This document shows, in pieces, positions 19,966 through 30,876 of a stretch of 64,000 nucleotides of DNA; position 1 is the first letter of the stretch; each line of letters begins with the position of its first letter. The notes beneath the pieces were generated by a model. It was given only the letters and a program-made list of their open reading frames with translations. It searched no databases and had not been told where the DNA came from. Origin of the DNA: Hyaloraphidium curvatum (taxonomy: Eukaryota; Monoblepharomycota; Hyaloraphidiomycetes; Hyaloraphidiales; Hyaloraphidiaceae); NCBI GenBank assembly GCA_025558095.1, contig JAIVFI010000004.1:682001-746000 (forward strand), in the 5' to 3' direction. The position numbers and the translations under genes are program-made.

Positions 19966-22526
19966 ATGGGCGACCGGTGGCAGGAGCAACCCGACCCCCG
20001 CGTCGCGTACTACGGCCCGCCGGGGGACGACAGAGCGCGCGCCGCGAACCAAAATGTGCCGCCGCGGCAGTCGAAGGAGCACAAGGACGGGTCGGTCGCG
20101 ATGCAGCAGTACAGGAACCCGCAGGCGCCGCCCGCGAAGGGGCAAGCGCAGCGGGCGCCGCGGGACCTCGAGGCGCCTTCGGAGAGGGACAGAGATCGGC
20201 CGCGCAGGCCCAAGGACTCGGACTGCAGGGAAGGCGGACAGCGACCTCCCGACCGCGGTCAGCGCTACGACGGGCCGCGCGACGCGCCTCCCCGCGACGA
20301 CGCCCCGCGCGACGGTCCGAACCGCGACGACCGCCCGGTCAAGGCCACGCAGAAAATGACTCAGGCTCCTCCAGATGACGACGAGCTCGTCATCATCACG
20401 GAGATGGTCCCCAACAAGCGCAGAAAGACGGACGAATCGGCGGGAGGACGGCGCACCCTGCCCGGCGGCGACGTTGATCGGCCCCCGCGGCCGCACAGCA
20501 ATCCAACCGCCGGATTTATGCCGCGTGACATGCAAGAGGGCATGAAAGGTCGGCGCGACGACTCTTACGACGGTGCGAAGGGGCGACAGGGTTACCGGGA
20601 CCAGCGCCAGCGAGATCCTTCCCGGAGGATGGAGGATCCACGTGCGCAATCTGATGGACGGAGCGGAGAACAAGGACACGGAAGGCAGCGCGGGCCGGAT
20701 CCGGATCTGCCAGCCCCGAAGGGTTCCCCTTCGAGAGCCGTGCCCTCGTATGCGGGAGGGTTTGAGCGGGCAAGGAACTACGGTGACAATGCTTCACCCC
20801 CACGGGCGGGGCACGCAATGCCGCGCGGATCTCCAGCACGGGCGCCTGCCTCAAAGCCGGTGCAGCAGTCGCTCGCCCCAATCTTCCCTCCGAGCGCAGC
20901 GCAGCAAGCTCCCGCCAAGAACGTTTCCCCACCCATTCCAGAGCCCGCTGCCCCTGCAGCACCGTCAACGCTCGAGCATGTGGAGGAGCCTGCTGGAAAC
21001 CCCGCCCCCAAACAGCCGCGGAAGAAGCAGCTCGCTGAGGTACCCGTTGGACAGGAGTCCTTTGTGACGGCCAAGCAACAGCTGGTAGGCGCAGCTTTCC
21101 CCGTTACCATGCACTGTCTCCCACGTTTCTGCAGCTCAACGACAAGGGCAACATGCAGCGCAAGCTGAGCTACGAACCCCACCCCGACAACCCACCGGAG
21201 CCGCCTTCGGAACCTCCGCGCCAGCAGGGCCGCAAGTTCCGCCCCCCCTTGATGGACCAGGACGCTGGCGGAGGGCGTGCTCCGTCCAAACTGCCAAATC
21301 TCGTCGTGGCTGCGTCCAAGCATCAGCAGCCTGCCGCTCCAGTGGACGAGCGCCTTCGACATCTCGAACCGAGGATGATCGAAGCCATCGAAAGCGAGAT
21401 GGTCGGTCCCGGGGACAATACAATCACCTGGGACGACATTGCCGGGTATGTCGCGTTTGCTCGGGGCGGCACCGCCGTTCCTGCCTCACGATCGCTGTCG
21501 CAGCCTCGAGCACGCCAAACAATCCATCAACGAGGCGATCATCCTCCCGATGCTCCGGCCTGACATCTTCAACGGTCTGCGCGCGCCGCCCAAGGGTGTC
21601 CTCCTCTACGGACCCCCTGGCACCGGAAAGACGTTGCTGGCCAAGTGCATCGCACGCCAGTGCCGGACGTCTTTCTTCTCAATCTCGAGCTCCAGCCTGA
21701 CGAGCAAGTGGATCGGCGACGGCGAGAAGGTGAGATCGCCAGAGCTCTTGCTATTGCGGCCGCTGACCAGTGCACCAAGATGGTCAAGTGCCTCTTTGCC
21801 GTTGCTCGCGTCCGCCAGCCAGCTGTCATCTTCGTGGACGAGCTCGACTCGCTCTTGTCGTCCCGTACCGAGGGCGAAAACGACAGCGCGCGGAGGATGA
21901 AGACCGAGTTCCTGATCCAGTTCGATGGCTGCGCGACCTCGGAAAGCGACAGGGTGCTGGTGATCGGTGCGACCAACAGGCCCGGGGAGCTGGATGACGC
22001 TGCGAGGAGAAGGTTCAGAAAGAAGCTCTGTGAGCAAACCATGTCTTCGGAGGCAAGCTATCCTGCGGCTAACCGAGTCTTTGCGCCAAGACATCCCGCT
22101 ACCAAACAAGGAGGCGCGGAAGCGGCTGCTCAGTGAGCTCATCGCGAGTGCGCAGCTTTCAGAGCTAACATCCCGGCACAGAGAACTTGCTGCTCAAGGT
22201 GCCAAACAACCTCACGGAGCAGGAGATCGACACCGTCTGCGATCGCACGGAGGGCTACAGCGGCAGCGACCTAGACCAGACCGTCCGCGAAGGTAGCCCG
22301 TTCGCATGTGACTCCCAGTTCAATCGCTGACTATGCTGCAGCCGCCCTGGGACCCATCCGCAACATGGCATTCGAGGAGATCGAAAAGATGGCGGTGGAT
22401 CAGCTGCGGCCCGTGAGCATGGCGGACTTCGACGCCGCGCTGACCCAGATCAAGGCGAGCGTCAGCCCTAAGGACCTGGCGGGCTACGAGGAGTTTGAGA
22501 AGATGTTTGGGAGCAGCAGGTCCTAG
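19966..22526 (+). CDS. FIGNL1: Fidgetin-like 1 AAA ATPase (FIGNL1)
   Basis: FIGNL1 is a meiotic-clade AAA ATPase that dismantles RAD51/DMC1 filaments and regulates homologous recombination; relatives sever microtubules. The first 380 or so residues are disordered and rich in Arg, Asp and Pro. Then come [10 protein letters not shown] and GRKFRPPL, matching the conserved element before the ATPase core in FIGNL1. The AAA core has [47 protein letters not shown], Walker [28 protein letters not shown], Walker [48 protein letters not shown] and the C-terminal [17 protein letters not shown]. Several short introns split the core; the one after RFRKKLY (gtgagc...caag) restores the family motif exactly. 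Confidence 0.92.
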
Positions 22527-22540
22527 ATTAGAGCTACACA

Positions 22541-25052
22541 TCAGCCATATGGATCAACACCGTTCTGCGGGTTGTCCACGCCGACCAGCGTGACGACCTC
22601 CTCCACCGAACGGGTGATCATGGTTTCCGGGTATTCGTATCTGAGGAACAGAGGGTCAGACCCAATTGATCGGCGCCGGCGAACGAGGGTACCAACTTGT
22701 TCTTCGGATCCCTCGCTGCGGCGTGCCATCGCCGATACGCTTCCACAAACATGTCCACCGCCCGCCGGCTGATTGTACGCGCGATCCGCGAGCTCGTCAT
22801 CTTCATCAAGGCGGGGGAGCCGTCGAAGCTCGCCGAGCAGAGGTAGGCATCCAACCGCGACATCGTGTCCGAGATGGTCTTGTGGTCCATGTTGGGGAGA
22901 AGGGCAAGGGGTATCTGTTAGGAGAAAGCGGTGAGGTTACAACCGCAATCGACGTTGCGGAATGCTCCGCCCACATTGGAGGTATTGGAGTCCATTGTTT
23001 GGATGATGCCGCCGAGGCCAGAGTGCACGAGCATGCTCCGATACTAAACAAACGTCAGTGTCGCAAAAGACCGCTTTGCGCGAAGCCTACCTCGTGCTGC
23101 ACAAGCTGATCTGCGTACTCCTCAATCTGCGATTCAATCCACTGAACCCTGCTCGAAGTAAAGGTATAGAGGACGAGGGCAGACTGCAGTACAGCACTAA
23201 GCGACGGTCTCGAAGGCCCCAAGCAGTACGCCGACTGACCTGAATGAAGTTCAAGCAGTTGATCATGAAGATCGCCTTCTCCAGCGGGGATATCTCGGCC
23301 GCGGCGAAGTTGCACAGCTGGACTATGGGATCCAGTGCCGCGCCGACGATGCGCGCGAAATCGGCCTCCCGCTCGTCGGCCGAGGTGAGAGAAGAGTCGT
23401 AAGAAGCCATGATCTCCTTCTGTTGACCACGAGCGGGCAGTTAGCAATGTGAACGGCCGAAACAGAATTAGCGAAACCCACGAATTGGTTCACGGCATCC
23501 TTGACGGGTGCTGGCGGCTGCAGGTCCCGTTCCGGCTTGGGCACAATGCGCAACATTTTGCTCGCCTGGATGTTGAGCACGTCAAAGAAGACACGGTTGC
23601 CCATATCCAAAAGGCTGCGGGAGTCGGATGAGCACGTGGATTACTAGTCGGATGAAGACGCCTCACTCAAGGAGGACAACGGTGAGCTGCGCCCGGGGCC
23701 CGAGGATCTTCCGGATCGTGACGCAGTAGAACTGGATCACGTTGGCGACCTTGTACGTCGTCGTGGCGTTGGGCTGCGAGCTGAGCACCTGCTCGACGCG
23801 GATCTTGAGTGGGCGGCATGTCCCTTCCAGATCCTTATCCAGCAGCTCCAGAATCGTCTCCTGGTCCAAACTTAGTCCGTCGAGCGGCGGGAACTCCTCC
23901 CCTCCCGCAAGGACCGGCGACGCGGGGCCGAGCTCCCTCGCGCTCCTCCCAACGTCGAAAATCTGCTCCAGCATCTCCCGCTCTCCAGCTGCAGCCTGGT
24001 GCAGCCACGCAAGCATGTCCCCGACGTATCGCACCGGATCGTGGGCGTGGAGTTCGATCGGCCGCGGCGTTCCGCCCGGCCCGCCCCGGGTGAGCGCGTC
24101 GATGAACTGCCGCACGATAGCGCTCCGTCGCACCGCCACGACGTCGTCCACCGCGGATCGGAAAAGGAGCGGGCGCTGCCTGAGGGCACGGAACGCCCGG
24201 CGCAGCGTCGGCGTCGCTTCCGCCGTGTCCCGGCCCAGCGTCCGGCACTCCGTCTGGGTCCACCGGTGCAGCTTCTCAAAGGCCTTCTCCTGGAAGCCCG
24301 ACATGAGGTCCATGATCTCCACGCCCGCGGTCTGGTGCTCGGTTGTGAGCAGGGCACGGCAATCCTCCCCGATGGAGTGGACGCGGTCCAGCGCGTCGAA
24401 GAACTCGGTGCTCATCCCATAGTCCTTCGCGGAGAACGAAAGCGGGCCCGTCAGAGTGGCAACTTCCGCGTCCGTGAGGGTAAAGCGCTCCAGGAAGCGC
24501 TCCGCGACCGCCTTCTTCATGTTGGCCCGAGTGCTACACACAAGGAACGGGCCATTCGCGACATGAACGATTCGGCAACGAAACAAACCCTACCTCTGGG
24601 TTTTGAGCGAGCTCGTCTGCTTTATGAGGTGGGACGTCCGCTTCGTCGCGTTCTCCAGCTTCCGGTCCATGTCGCCGCACAACGACGCCATGCCCTGTAG
24701 CTCCTGCTCAACAAGCACGAGTTTCTGTTGCCGGACGGCCGACCGCGTGAGATTGGCCGCGCGGACGCCGCGGAGGCCCCACCTGGTTCACGGCGTCCAA
24801 CGCGTCCAGGAACTTGCGCGAAATCGCCAGCTCGCGCTTCTCCACGTCCCCGCGCAGGTTGCGCCGCGCGGCGAGCGAGTTCTCCGCCGGAAAAACGTCC
24901 GCCAGCGCGTGCAATGCCGCCTGAGTGTCCGGTTCGTCCAGCTGCAGCGCGAGAACCTTGTCCATCTTGCGCTGCAGCGGATTCTGCGCTCCGGCACGCG
25001 CCGAAGAAAGCACCGGCGGGGCGGGATCGCCGAGCCCCACGACGTCCGCCAT
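22541..25052 (-). CDS. COG6: Conserved oligomeric Golgi complex subunit 6
   Basis: COG6 belongs to lobe B of the COG tether, which retrieves glycosylation enzymes within the Golgi. The start (25052) gives MADVVGLGDP followed by NPLQRKMDKVLALQLDEPDT, then NLRGDVEKRELAISRKFLDA. The central exon shows ERFTLTDAEVATLTGPL, FFDALDRVHSIGEDCRALL, QEKAFEKLHRWTQTECRTL, the hallmark DALTRGGPGGTPRPIELHAH and DPVRYVGDMLAWLHQAAAGE. The C-terminal exons include ISPLEKAIFMINCLNFIQ, ASFDGSPALMKMTSSRIA and ITRSVEEVVTLVGVDNPQ, and end at 22541. Introns are short, near 24590-24600, 23430-23610, 23050-23250 and 22660-22900. The gene is tail to tail with FIGNL1 (14 bp between stops). It matters here because many window genes encode Golgi enzymes. 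Confidence 0.9.
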
Positions 25053-25219
25053 GGCTGCCTCCGGCCAAGATCAAGAGTTGTGACTTGGGGGATGTGGACA
25101 CGAGTCATCAATCTCGTCTCGTCCACGACCACTTGGAGTTTCAAGATTGCAACGGAATGGATTAGGTCTTTACATTACTCCTCGTGTCTAGTAGCTCTCT
25201 AGGGCATCTGGTATCGACC

Positions 25220-27087
25220 CTACCGCCTCCGCAAGACGTAGCGCGCCACCGCGCCCGCCAGCAGCACCCCCATCCCGACCTTGCCGACCCGCAGCAGCGC
25301 GTCCACCCGCGGGTCCCTCCTCCGCGCCGCCTCCCTCTTCACCATCGGCCGCGCCTCCAGCTCGCCGGCGATCAGGGGGAAGATCACCCTGGCCGCGGAG
25401 AAGAGCACAGCGGCGGAGCGGACGACGTTCCGGGGGAGGTCCACGAGCCGGCCCGAGGAGCAGATGTGGTACATGGCGTAGAAGGCGACGGCGAAGAAGT
25501 GGTAGAAGAGGGTGGCGGGGGAGGGGAGGATGCAGCCGAGGAGGGAGACGGGGTCGGTCACGGCCCGGCCGCCGAGTTCAAAGTAGGCGAAGCAGGCGTG
25601 CTGGAGGGCCGCCATGTTCTCGTCTGGAGCCATTCAGGGTCAGTGGGCCTGTTCTCCTTAGCAACGCGAGTCCCAACCCACCGCTGCCGGCCGAGAACAG
25701 GCGGTAAAGCGCCAGCGACAGGACGTTGACCACGCCCGCGAGGTTCTTTCGCTGCCAGTGCATCTGCGCGCACTTGTCCAGGACCAGCTTCGAATCGTTG
25801 AAATCCACCCCCTTGAGCAGGTCCGTGACCATGACCACGTCCGCCAGCCCCACTGTCATGCCGCCGCCCGTGAGCGGGTGCCGCATGTTGTTGGCGTCCC
25901 CCAGCAGGATCATCCCCGGGGTCGTGTTGGCCGTCGGGGGCAAATACTGGTTCGGCATGGACCGCAGCCGGTTGTCGCTCTCCACGGCGCGCAGGAACGA
26001 CGGCCGCACGCGCTCGGGGAGCTGCGGGGCGACCTTGTCCCTCATGTAGCGGGTGAGGTCGCCGTTGGCCGCCGAGGGGAGCTTGGCGCCGGGGACGTCG
26101 ACGAGGATGCGGGTTTCGGTGGAGGAGATCTGGTAGAGGAGGATGGGGGAGGGGTTGGCCAGGACGACGTGGCCGTAGCCGGGATGCGGGAGGTCGGCGT
26201 GGTCGAGAACCAGGCTGCCATGCGGATTGAGCAATGTCGGAAGGGGAACAGGCGAACGCGCTCACCCGACAAAGTGCCCGGGGACCTCGATGGTCCTGTC
26301 GACGTAGTCCTTCCGGAACTTGGAGAAGCAGCCGTCGGCGACAAAGGTCAGCGGAGCGCGGAACTGGATCACGCGGCCGTCAGTCCCGTCCGGGGCCCCA
26401 GCAAACCGAAAGAACCACCCACCGACTTGGTCTGGTCACCGTTGACGGTGCAAGTGACCCCGCACACGCGCTCGCCCTCGACAATGAGGCTGGACGCCAC
26501 GCCCTCGAACACGGTCACGCTGCGGAAAACGGATCGGTCGGCCCCCGGCACCCCCGGAACCCGCCGACGCCCCCCGCCCACTTTTTCTCCCCGAGCGCCG
26601 CCTCCCTGAGCCGCATGATGAACCTCCCGTGGTGGAACCCCACGCCCCTCACCGGGTCCGGCAGGTGGGGCACCGCGGGCCCGGCCTCCCCCGGCGGCGG
26701 GTAGTCCAGCACCACGTCCCTGCCGCCCAGGATCACGGCGTACCCGGAGCACGGCGCGGCGTCGATGCCGTCGAGGCACCGGCCGAGGCCGAGCGCGCGG
26801 AGGGCGGCCACGCCGCCGGGCTGCATGAGCTCGCCGACGATGCGGTCCGGCTCCCTCATGTCCCGTTCTGCCGTAGGGCGGGGTCGGCAACACACTCAGT
26901 GCCCATATAATGCGACTAGCCGTTAAGACCAACCGATGAGGAGCACCCGGCGGCCCTGCCGCGCCAGCGTCGCCGCGAGCGGGGCGCCGACGATGCCCGC
27001 GCCCACGACGATGCATTCGTACTGCGCCGCCGGGCCGGGGAACGCCTCGGGCAGCGGGGGCAGCGCTTCGTTGCCCGAGAACGGCAT
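25220..27087 (-). CDS. ERG1: Squalene monooxygenase (squalene epoxidase)
   Basis: Converts squalene to 2,3-oxidosqualene with FAD, NADPH-derived electrons and O2; an ER/lipid-droplet enzyme of sterol synthesis. The start at 27087 gives an N-terminal FAD-binding Rossmann motif (YECIVVGAGIVGAPLAATLA). Next come RIVGELMQPGGVAALRALGL, GYAVILGG, RGVGFHHGRFIMRLREAAL, LTFVADGCFSKFRK, HADLPHPGYGHVVLA, YQISSTETRILVDVPG and the second FAD motif MILLGDANNMRHPLTGGGMT. The last exon carries YFELGGRAVTDPVSLLGC, FYHFFAVAFYAMYHI and a hydrophobic C-terminal segment VGMGVLLAGAVARYVL for membrane attachment. Introns fall near 26890-26935, 26400-26530, 26230-26265 and 25625-25670. The first ATG after the upstream neighbour's 3' end was chosen. 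Confidence 0.92.
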
Positions 27088-27341
27088 CGCTGCAGATGCG
27101 ACGTATGGGCAGCGGACGTTGACGTTTCAAGGACGTCGTTCGATGCGGCTGGTTTGGGCTGAGCACGGCGCTTGCTCATCGATTGGACGATTGCATGGAG
27201 AGCGCGCCGGAAAGTCCGGAAAGAGAGAGCACAAGCATCGAGCAAGAAAGAAGCTAATCGAACGGCCTTCTGCTTCTCGCCCTGACGGCGACACGCCCTT
27301 GGCCCCAGGCACCACCGACGCCGGGCCCGCAACGCTCGCCC

Positions 27342-28477
27342 TCAATCGAGCAGCCGTTCCTGGGGTCACGATCAGCGACCCGCACCGGCCGGCCGCCTCC
27401 ATCGCCCGACAACCCACCTCGTACCTGACGCCCATCTTGTCCCTGTTGACCTCCAGCCCCTGCTTCGCCATCCTGTCCGCGATGATCCGCTCCTCGTACA
27501 CCCTCTTGAGCTCCTGCAGCTGCTCCCTGCTCATCTGCGCCTCGGGCACCGACGACTTTTGGTTCCGCCTGCGCGCCCTGAGCGCCTCCTCGTCCTCGAA
27601 CAGGTTGACCTCCCCCGGCGCCGACGCCCTCCCCCCCCACCCCGCGTCCTGCCCCAGGCCCGAGGCCTTCTCCCACCGCGCGAGGTCGTAGTACTTTTCG
27701 TGCGGCAGCGTGCACGTGTTGAAGTCCTCGGCGTACTCGGCAAAGTACTCGCGGAGCTCGCGGGGGGGGACGACGCCGGGGTCGATGCGCTTGATCTCCG
27801 TGAGCCAGGCGTGGAACTCGGCGTCCTTGGTGTACATGCTGGGCAGGGGGCGCGAGCGAGCGTCAGGATGGCATGGAGTGGCCGGCAGCACGAGGCACCG
27901 ACTCGGTGGAGCGGAGGATGCCGCGGGCGCCAAAGGGCAGCGGCCCGCCCCTGTCCTTCTTTTCCTTTTCCTTGCGCGCCTTCTTCTCCTCCTTGGCCTT
28001 GCGCTTGGCCTTCTTTTCCTTTTTCCGCCTCCGGCGCTCCTCCTTTTCCCGGTCTTTCGAGTCCCTCTTCTTGTCGCGGTCGTCCCTCTCCCGCCTGTGC
28101 CGGTCCTTCCGCCTGCGGTCCCCGCTCGACGAGCGCGAGCGCGAACCGGAGCCGCTCGAGTCCGAGGAGGACGAGCCCGTCGACGCGGATCGCGAGCGCG
28201 AGCGCCGCCTGTCGCGCTTCGGGGAGGCGGACCGGCTGCGCTCCCGCCGGCCCCTGTCCGCGTCCCTCCGCCCCTCGTCCCAGCCCCTGTCGTCCCTCTT
28301 CGAATGCTCCCGGCCCCAGTCGCGGTCCCTCTCGCCCCGATCCCTGCTGCGGTCGCGCGTGTCCGCGTGGCCCCTATCCGCGTCTCTGCGGTCGCCGGCC
28401 CGCCTGTCCGGACTGCGCTCCCGCGATCTCCGGCGGTCGCGGTGCGGCGATCTACTGCGAGATCTTGAACGCGGCAT
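27342..28477 (-). CDS. RS-rich nuclear protein with SCI1-like C-terminal domain
   Basis: The N-terminal half (from ATG at 28477, MPRSRSRSRSPHRDRRRSRE) is an Arg/Ser/Asp-rich domain typical of splicing-associated nuclear proteins. A Lys/Glu-rich stretch (EKEERRRRKKEKKAKRKAKE) follows, then GPLPFGARGILRSTES. The folded part, MYTKDAEFHAWLTEIKRIDP, REYFAEYAEDFNTCTLPHEK, YYDLARWEKASG and QLQELKRVYEERIIADRMA, resembles the conserved C-terminal region of plant SCI1 and related uncharacterised fungal RS proteins. A final intron (gtgggt...ccccag) gives a tiny last exon encoding ERLLD and a TGA at 27342. The join between the RS exon and MYTKD (about 27850-27905) could not be resolved with a canonical site. 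Splicing role is inference from the RS domain. Confidence 0.65.
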
Positions 28478-28512
28478 TTCGCTTCCCGTGCTATATGAGT
28501 GCGGTCACCACG

Positions 28513-28519
28513 ATATATA
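28513..28519. promoter_or_regulatory. TATA-like element in 99-bp divergent promoter
   Basis: The short AT-rich string atatata sits between the divergent starts of the RS protein (28477) and mitochondrial uS9 (28577). It stands out in very GC-rich surroundings. Weak evidence by itself. Confidence 0.25.
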
Positions 28520-28576
28520 CTGGCGGGGTGACGACGCGAGACGTCAACAACACTCCGTCGTTCCCCGAGACGCGCC

Positions 28577-29702
28577 ATGGCGTCCGCCCGCCGCGTGCTC
28601 CGCGTCCTCCGCGAGCCCGCGCCGCCCGCGCTCCCCGCGCTGCGGCCCGTCCGCACGGTGCGCCCGGCCGGCGCGCGCTGCCAGTCGGCCGCGCCGCCGC
28701 GGCCGCCCTCGACGGACGACACCTCGGCGCGCATCTTCAACCCGCGCTTCTCGCGCTCGTCGCACCCCGCCGGCTACGGCAGCGCCTCCCCCCGCGCCCG
28801 CGCACGCGACCCCTCGGGCGCACCGGGCCGCCCGGAGAACATCGCATACTTCACCGCGAACGCGCGCTACTACGACCTCGTGGTGGCGCTCAACGACGCC
28901 ATCAGGCGCAACGGCCTGGACTTCAAGGACAGGTTGCAGTACAGGGGCAAGCCCGTGCCGTCGTGGATGAGCAGGGAGGCCATGAGCGAGGTTCACGACA
29001 TGAACCTGGCCGATGGGCGGTACGAGGAGATCACCCACAAGCTGAGCATGCTCTACGTCATCCGGAGTGGGTCGCTGCCTGTGCAGTGTTGGACGTCGTC
29101 TCATTCCCCCCGTTTCCGCCGCCCCGCCGCCCCGCCGCCCCGCCGCGCCAGAGACGGACCCGGAGCTCGGCGACCTCTTCTTCGCGCCCTACGTCAAGCC
29201 CGGCACCGCCCTCGTCGACCGCATCGCCGAGCGGCGCGAACCCACCCTCGACGCCGACGGCTTCTCCCTCGCCCGCGGCTCGCGCAAGTCCGCCCGCGCC
29301 ACCGTGCGGATGATCCCCGGCGACGGCGTGGTGATGGTCAACGGCGTGCCCGCGGCGGACCACTTCGGCGAGTTCCTGTCGCATGCGGAGGAGGCGGTCG
29401 CGCCGTTGATCAGGACGGGGAGGGTGGGGAGGTACAATGCCTGGGCGACGGTGCGCGGCGGGGGGCTGTCGGGGCAGGCGCAGGCGATCAAGCTCGCGGT
29501 GGCACGCAACCTGGCCATCCACGAGCCGGCGCTCAAGCCGGTGCTCGCCGAAGGTGGGTTCCACAGCCTGCTTCCGTGCTTTGGTCGCGCTGACGGCCGA
29601 TCGCGCGCAGCGGGGATGCTGGTGGCCGACACGAGGCAGGTGGAGCGGAAAAAGACGGGGCAGCCGGGCGCGCGGAAGAAGTTCGCCTGGGTCAAGCGGT
29701 AG
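28577..29702 (+). CDS. MRPS9: Mitochondrial small-subunit ribosomal protein uS9m
   Basis: uS9 reaches with its basic C-terminal tail toward the P-site tRNA in the small ribosomal subunit. The N-terminus is Arg/Ala-rich without acidic residues, fitting a mitochondrial targeting peptide. A long extension typical of fungal uS9m follows (RPENIAYFTANARYYDLVVA). After intron 1 (donor a|gtgggt near 29069, acceptor ccag before agacgg at about 29153) comes the conserved domain: GSRKSARATVRMIPGDGVVM, VNGVPAADHF, GRYNAWATVRGGGLSGQAQA, IKLAVARNLA. Intron 2 (gtgggt...gcgcag, about 29552-29611) leads to AGMLVADTRQVERKKTG and the canonical tail ARKKFAWVKR. Confidence 0.92.
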
Positions 29703-29809
29703 ATGTGCTCTGCGGGCCGGGGACGAACTACTGCCCTCGATCGTGTACCTGCGTCTGGTGATGATGACCGATTGCGGTGACGGGAGAAGTCGTCGCACTT
29801 TTCTCGGAC

Positions 29810-30817
29810 ATGGAGCTGGCCAGCATGGCGACCCGCCGCGGCCTGCTGCCGGTGCTGGCTGCCGTGCTCTGCCTCTGGTACCTTTTCGGCCGCCCGCCGG
29901 CCCGCGACGCCGGCTACCGCGCGGACCTGGGCGGCGACGCCGAGGTCGACTTTGCCCCGCCGGCGCCGCGCACGCTCTTCCGCCACGCCGCGCTCGCCGC
30001 GTCCCTCTTGAAGTCCGCCGGCGCCGACGGCCGCGTCGTCGTCACCCTCTCGACGTTCGGCGGCCGCGCGGAAAAGGTGCGCGGCGCCGTCGAGTCGCTC
30101 GCGCGGCAGACGCGCAGGCCGGACAGGATCTACGTGAACCTCGCGCGCTCCGTGCGCCGTCTCGCCTCATCGGGCGGCAGCTCCGACTCGGATGCCCTGC
30201 CAAAGGCGCTGGCCGACCTGGAGCGCGAGCTGGGGAAGGACTACCTGGTCGTGCTGCACCCGCCCGACTACGGCCCCTCCACGAAGCTGCTCCCGGCGCT
30301 GCTGGTCGAAACCAACCCGCGCACCGCCATCGTGGTCGCGGACGACGACGTGGTGTACCACCCCCGCACCGTCGAGACCCTCGTGGGCTCGCTGATGGAC
30401 TCGACGCGTTCCCCCGAGGGCGAGGAGTTTTCCCGGCGGGGGCACCCGGCGTGCTTCTGCTGCGAGGAACCGCAGTGGATCCGGTACGGCCTGTTCCCGT
30501 GGGTGCGCTCGCAGCGCTCCCCGGGGACGTGCAGGGGGTACCCGTGCGCCTACGCCGGCGAGGCCTTCCTGCGCTCGCACTTCCCCGATCTGGGGCTGTT
30601 CAACTACTCGGGCGCCCCCAAAGGGTGCCGCCTGCACGACGACGTGTGGATAGGGGGGTACCTCTACAGGAAGGGGATCGTGCCGAGGCTGGTGGACGCG
30701 GACTTTTCCAGCGTCGTGTCGCACAGGCCGTGGGACGAGCTGACGGTGCATTCGGTGCCCAATACGGAGCGGGAGTACAGGAACCCGTGCCTGGCGTACT
30801 TTGACTACTTCCGGTAG
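29810..30817 (+). CDS. Type II membrane glycosyltransferase (GT-A fold, DDD motif)
   Basis: Intronless, about 335 residues. The first ATG in frame is at 29810; a second at 29825 begins MATRRGLLPVLAAVLCLWYL, a signal anchor. The catalytic region reads VVVTLSTFGGRAEKVRGAVE, SLARQTRRPDRIYVNLA, YGPSTKLLPAL and TAIVVADDDVVYHPRTVETL. The triple Asp is the expected metal/nucleotide-sugar site of a GT-A enzyme. Later HDDVWIGGYLYRKGI and conserved Cys residues (CFCCEEPQWI) are lumen-type features. It resembles small fungal and protist glycosyltransferases of the GT2-like group with the ST(K/T) element after PxDYGP. The acceptor is unknown. Confidence 0.7.
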   Translation: MELASMATRRGLLPVLAAVLCLWYLFGRPPARDAGYRADLGGDAEVDFAPPAPRTLFRHAALAASLLKSAGADGRVVVTLSTFGGRAEKVRGAVESLARQTRRPDRIYVNLARSVRRLASSGGSSDSDALPKALADLERELGKDYLVVLHPPDYGPSTKLLPALLVETNPRTAIVVADDDVVYHPRTVETLVGSLMDSTRSPEGEEFSRRGHPACFCCEEPQWIRYGLFPWVRSQRSPGTCRGYPCAYAGEAFLRSHFPDLGLFNYSGAPKGCRLHDDVWIGGYLYRKGIVPRLVDADFSSVVSHRPWDELTVHSVPNTEREYRNPCLAYFDYFR

Positions 30818-30876
30818 GCAAGGGCGTGGTGTAGCGGGTGCCGGGAATGCGGAGCGGAAGTGGCCCACACCCATCT

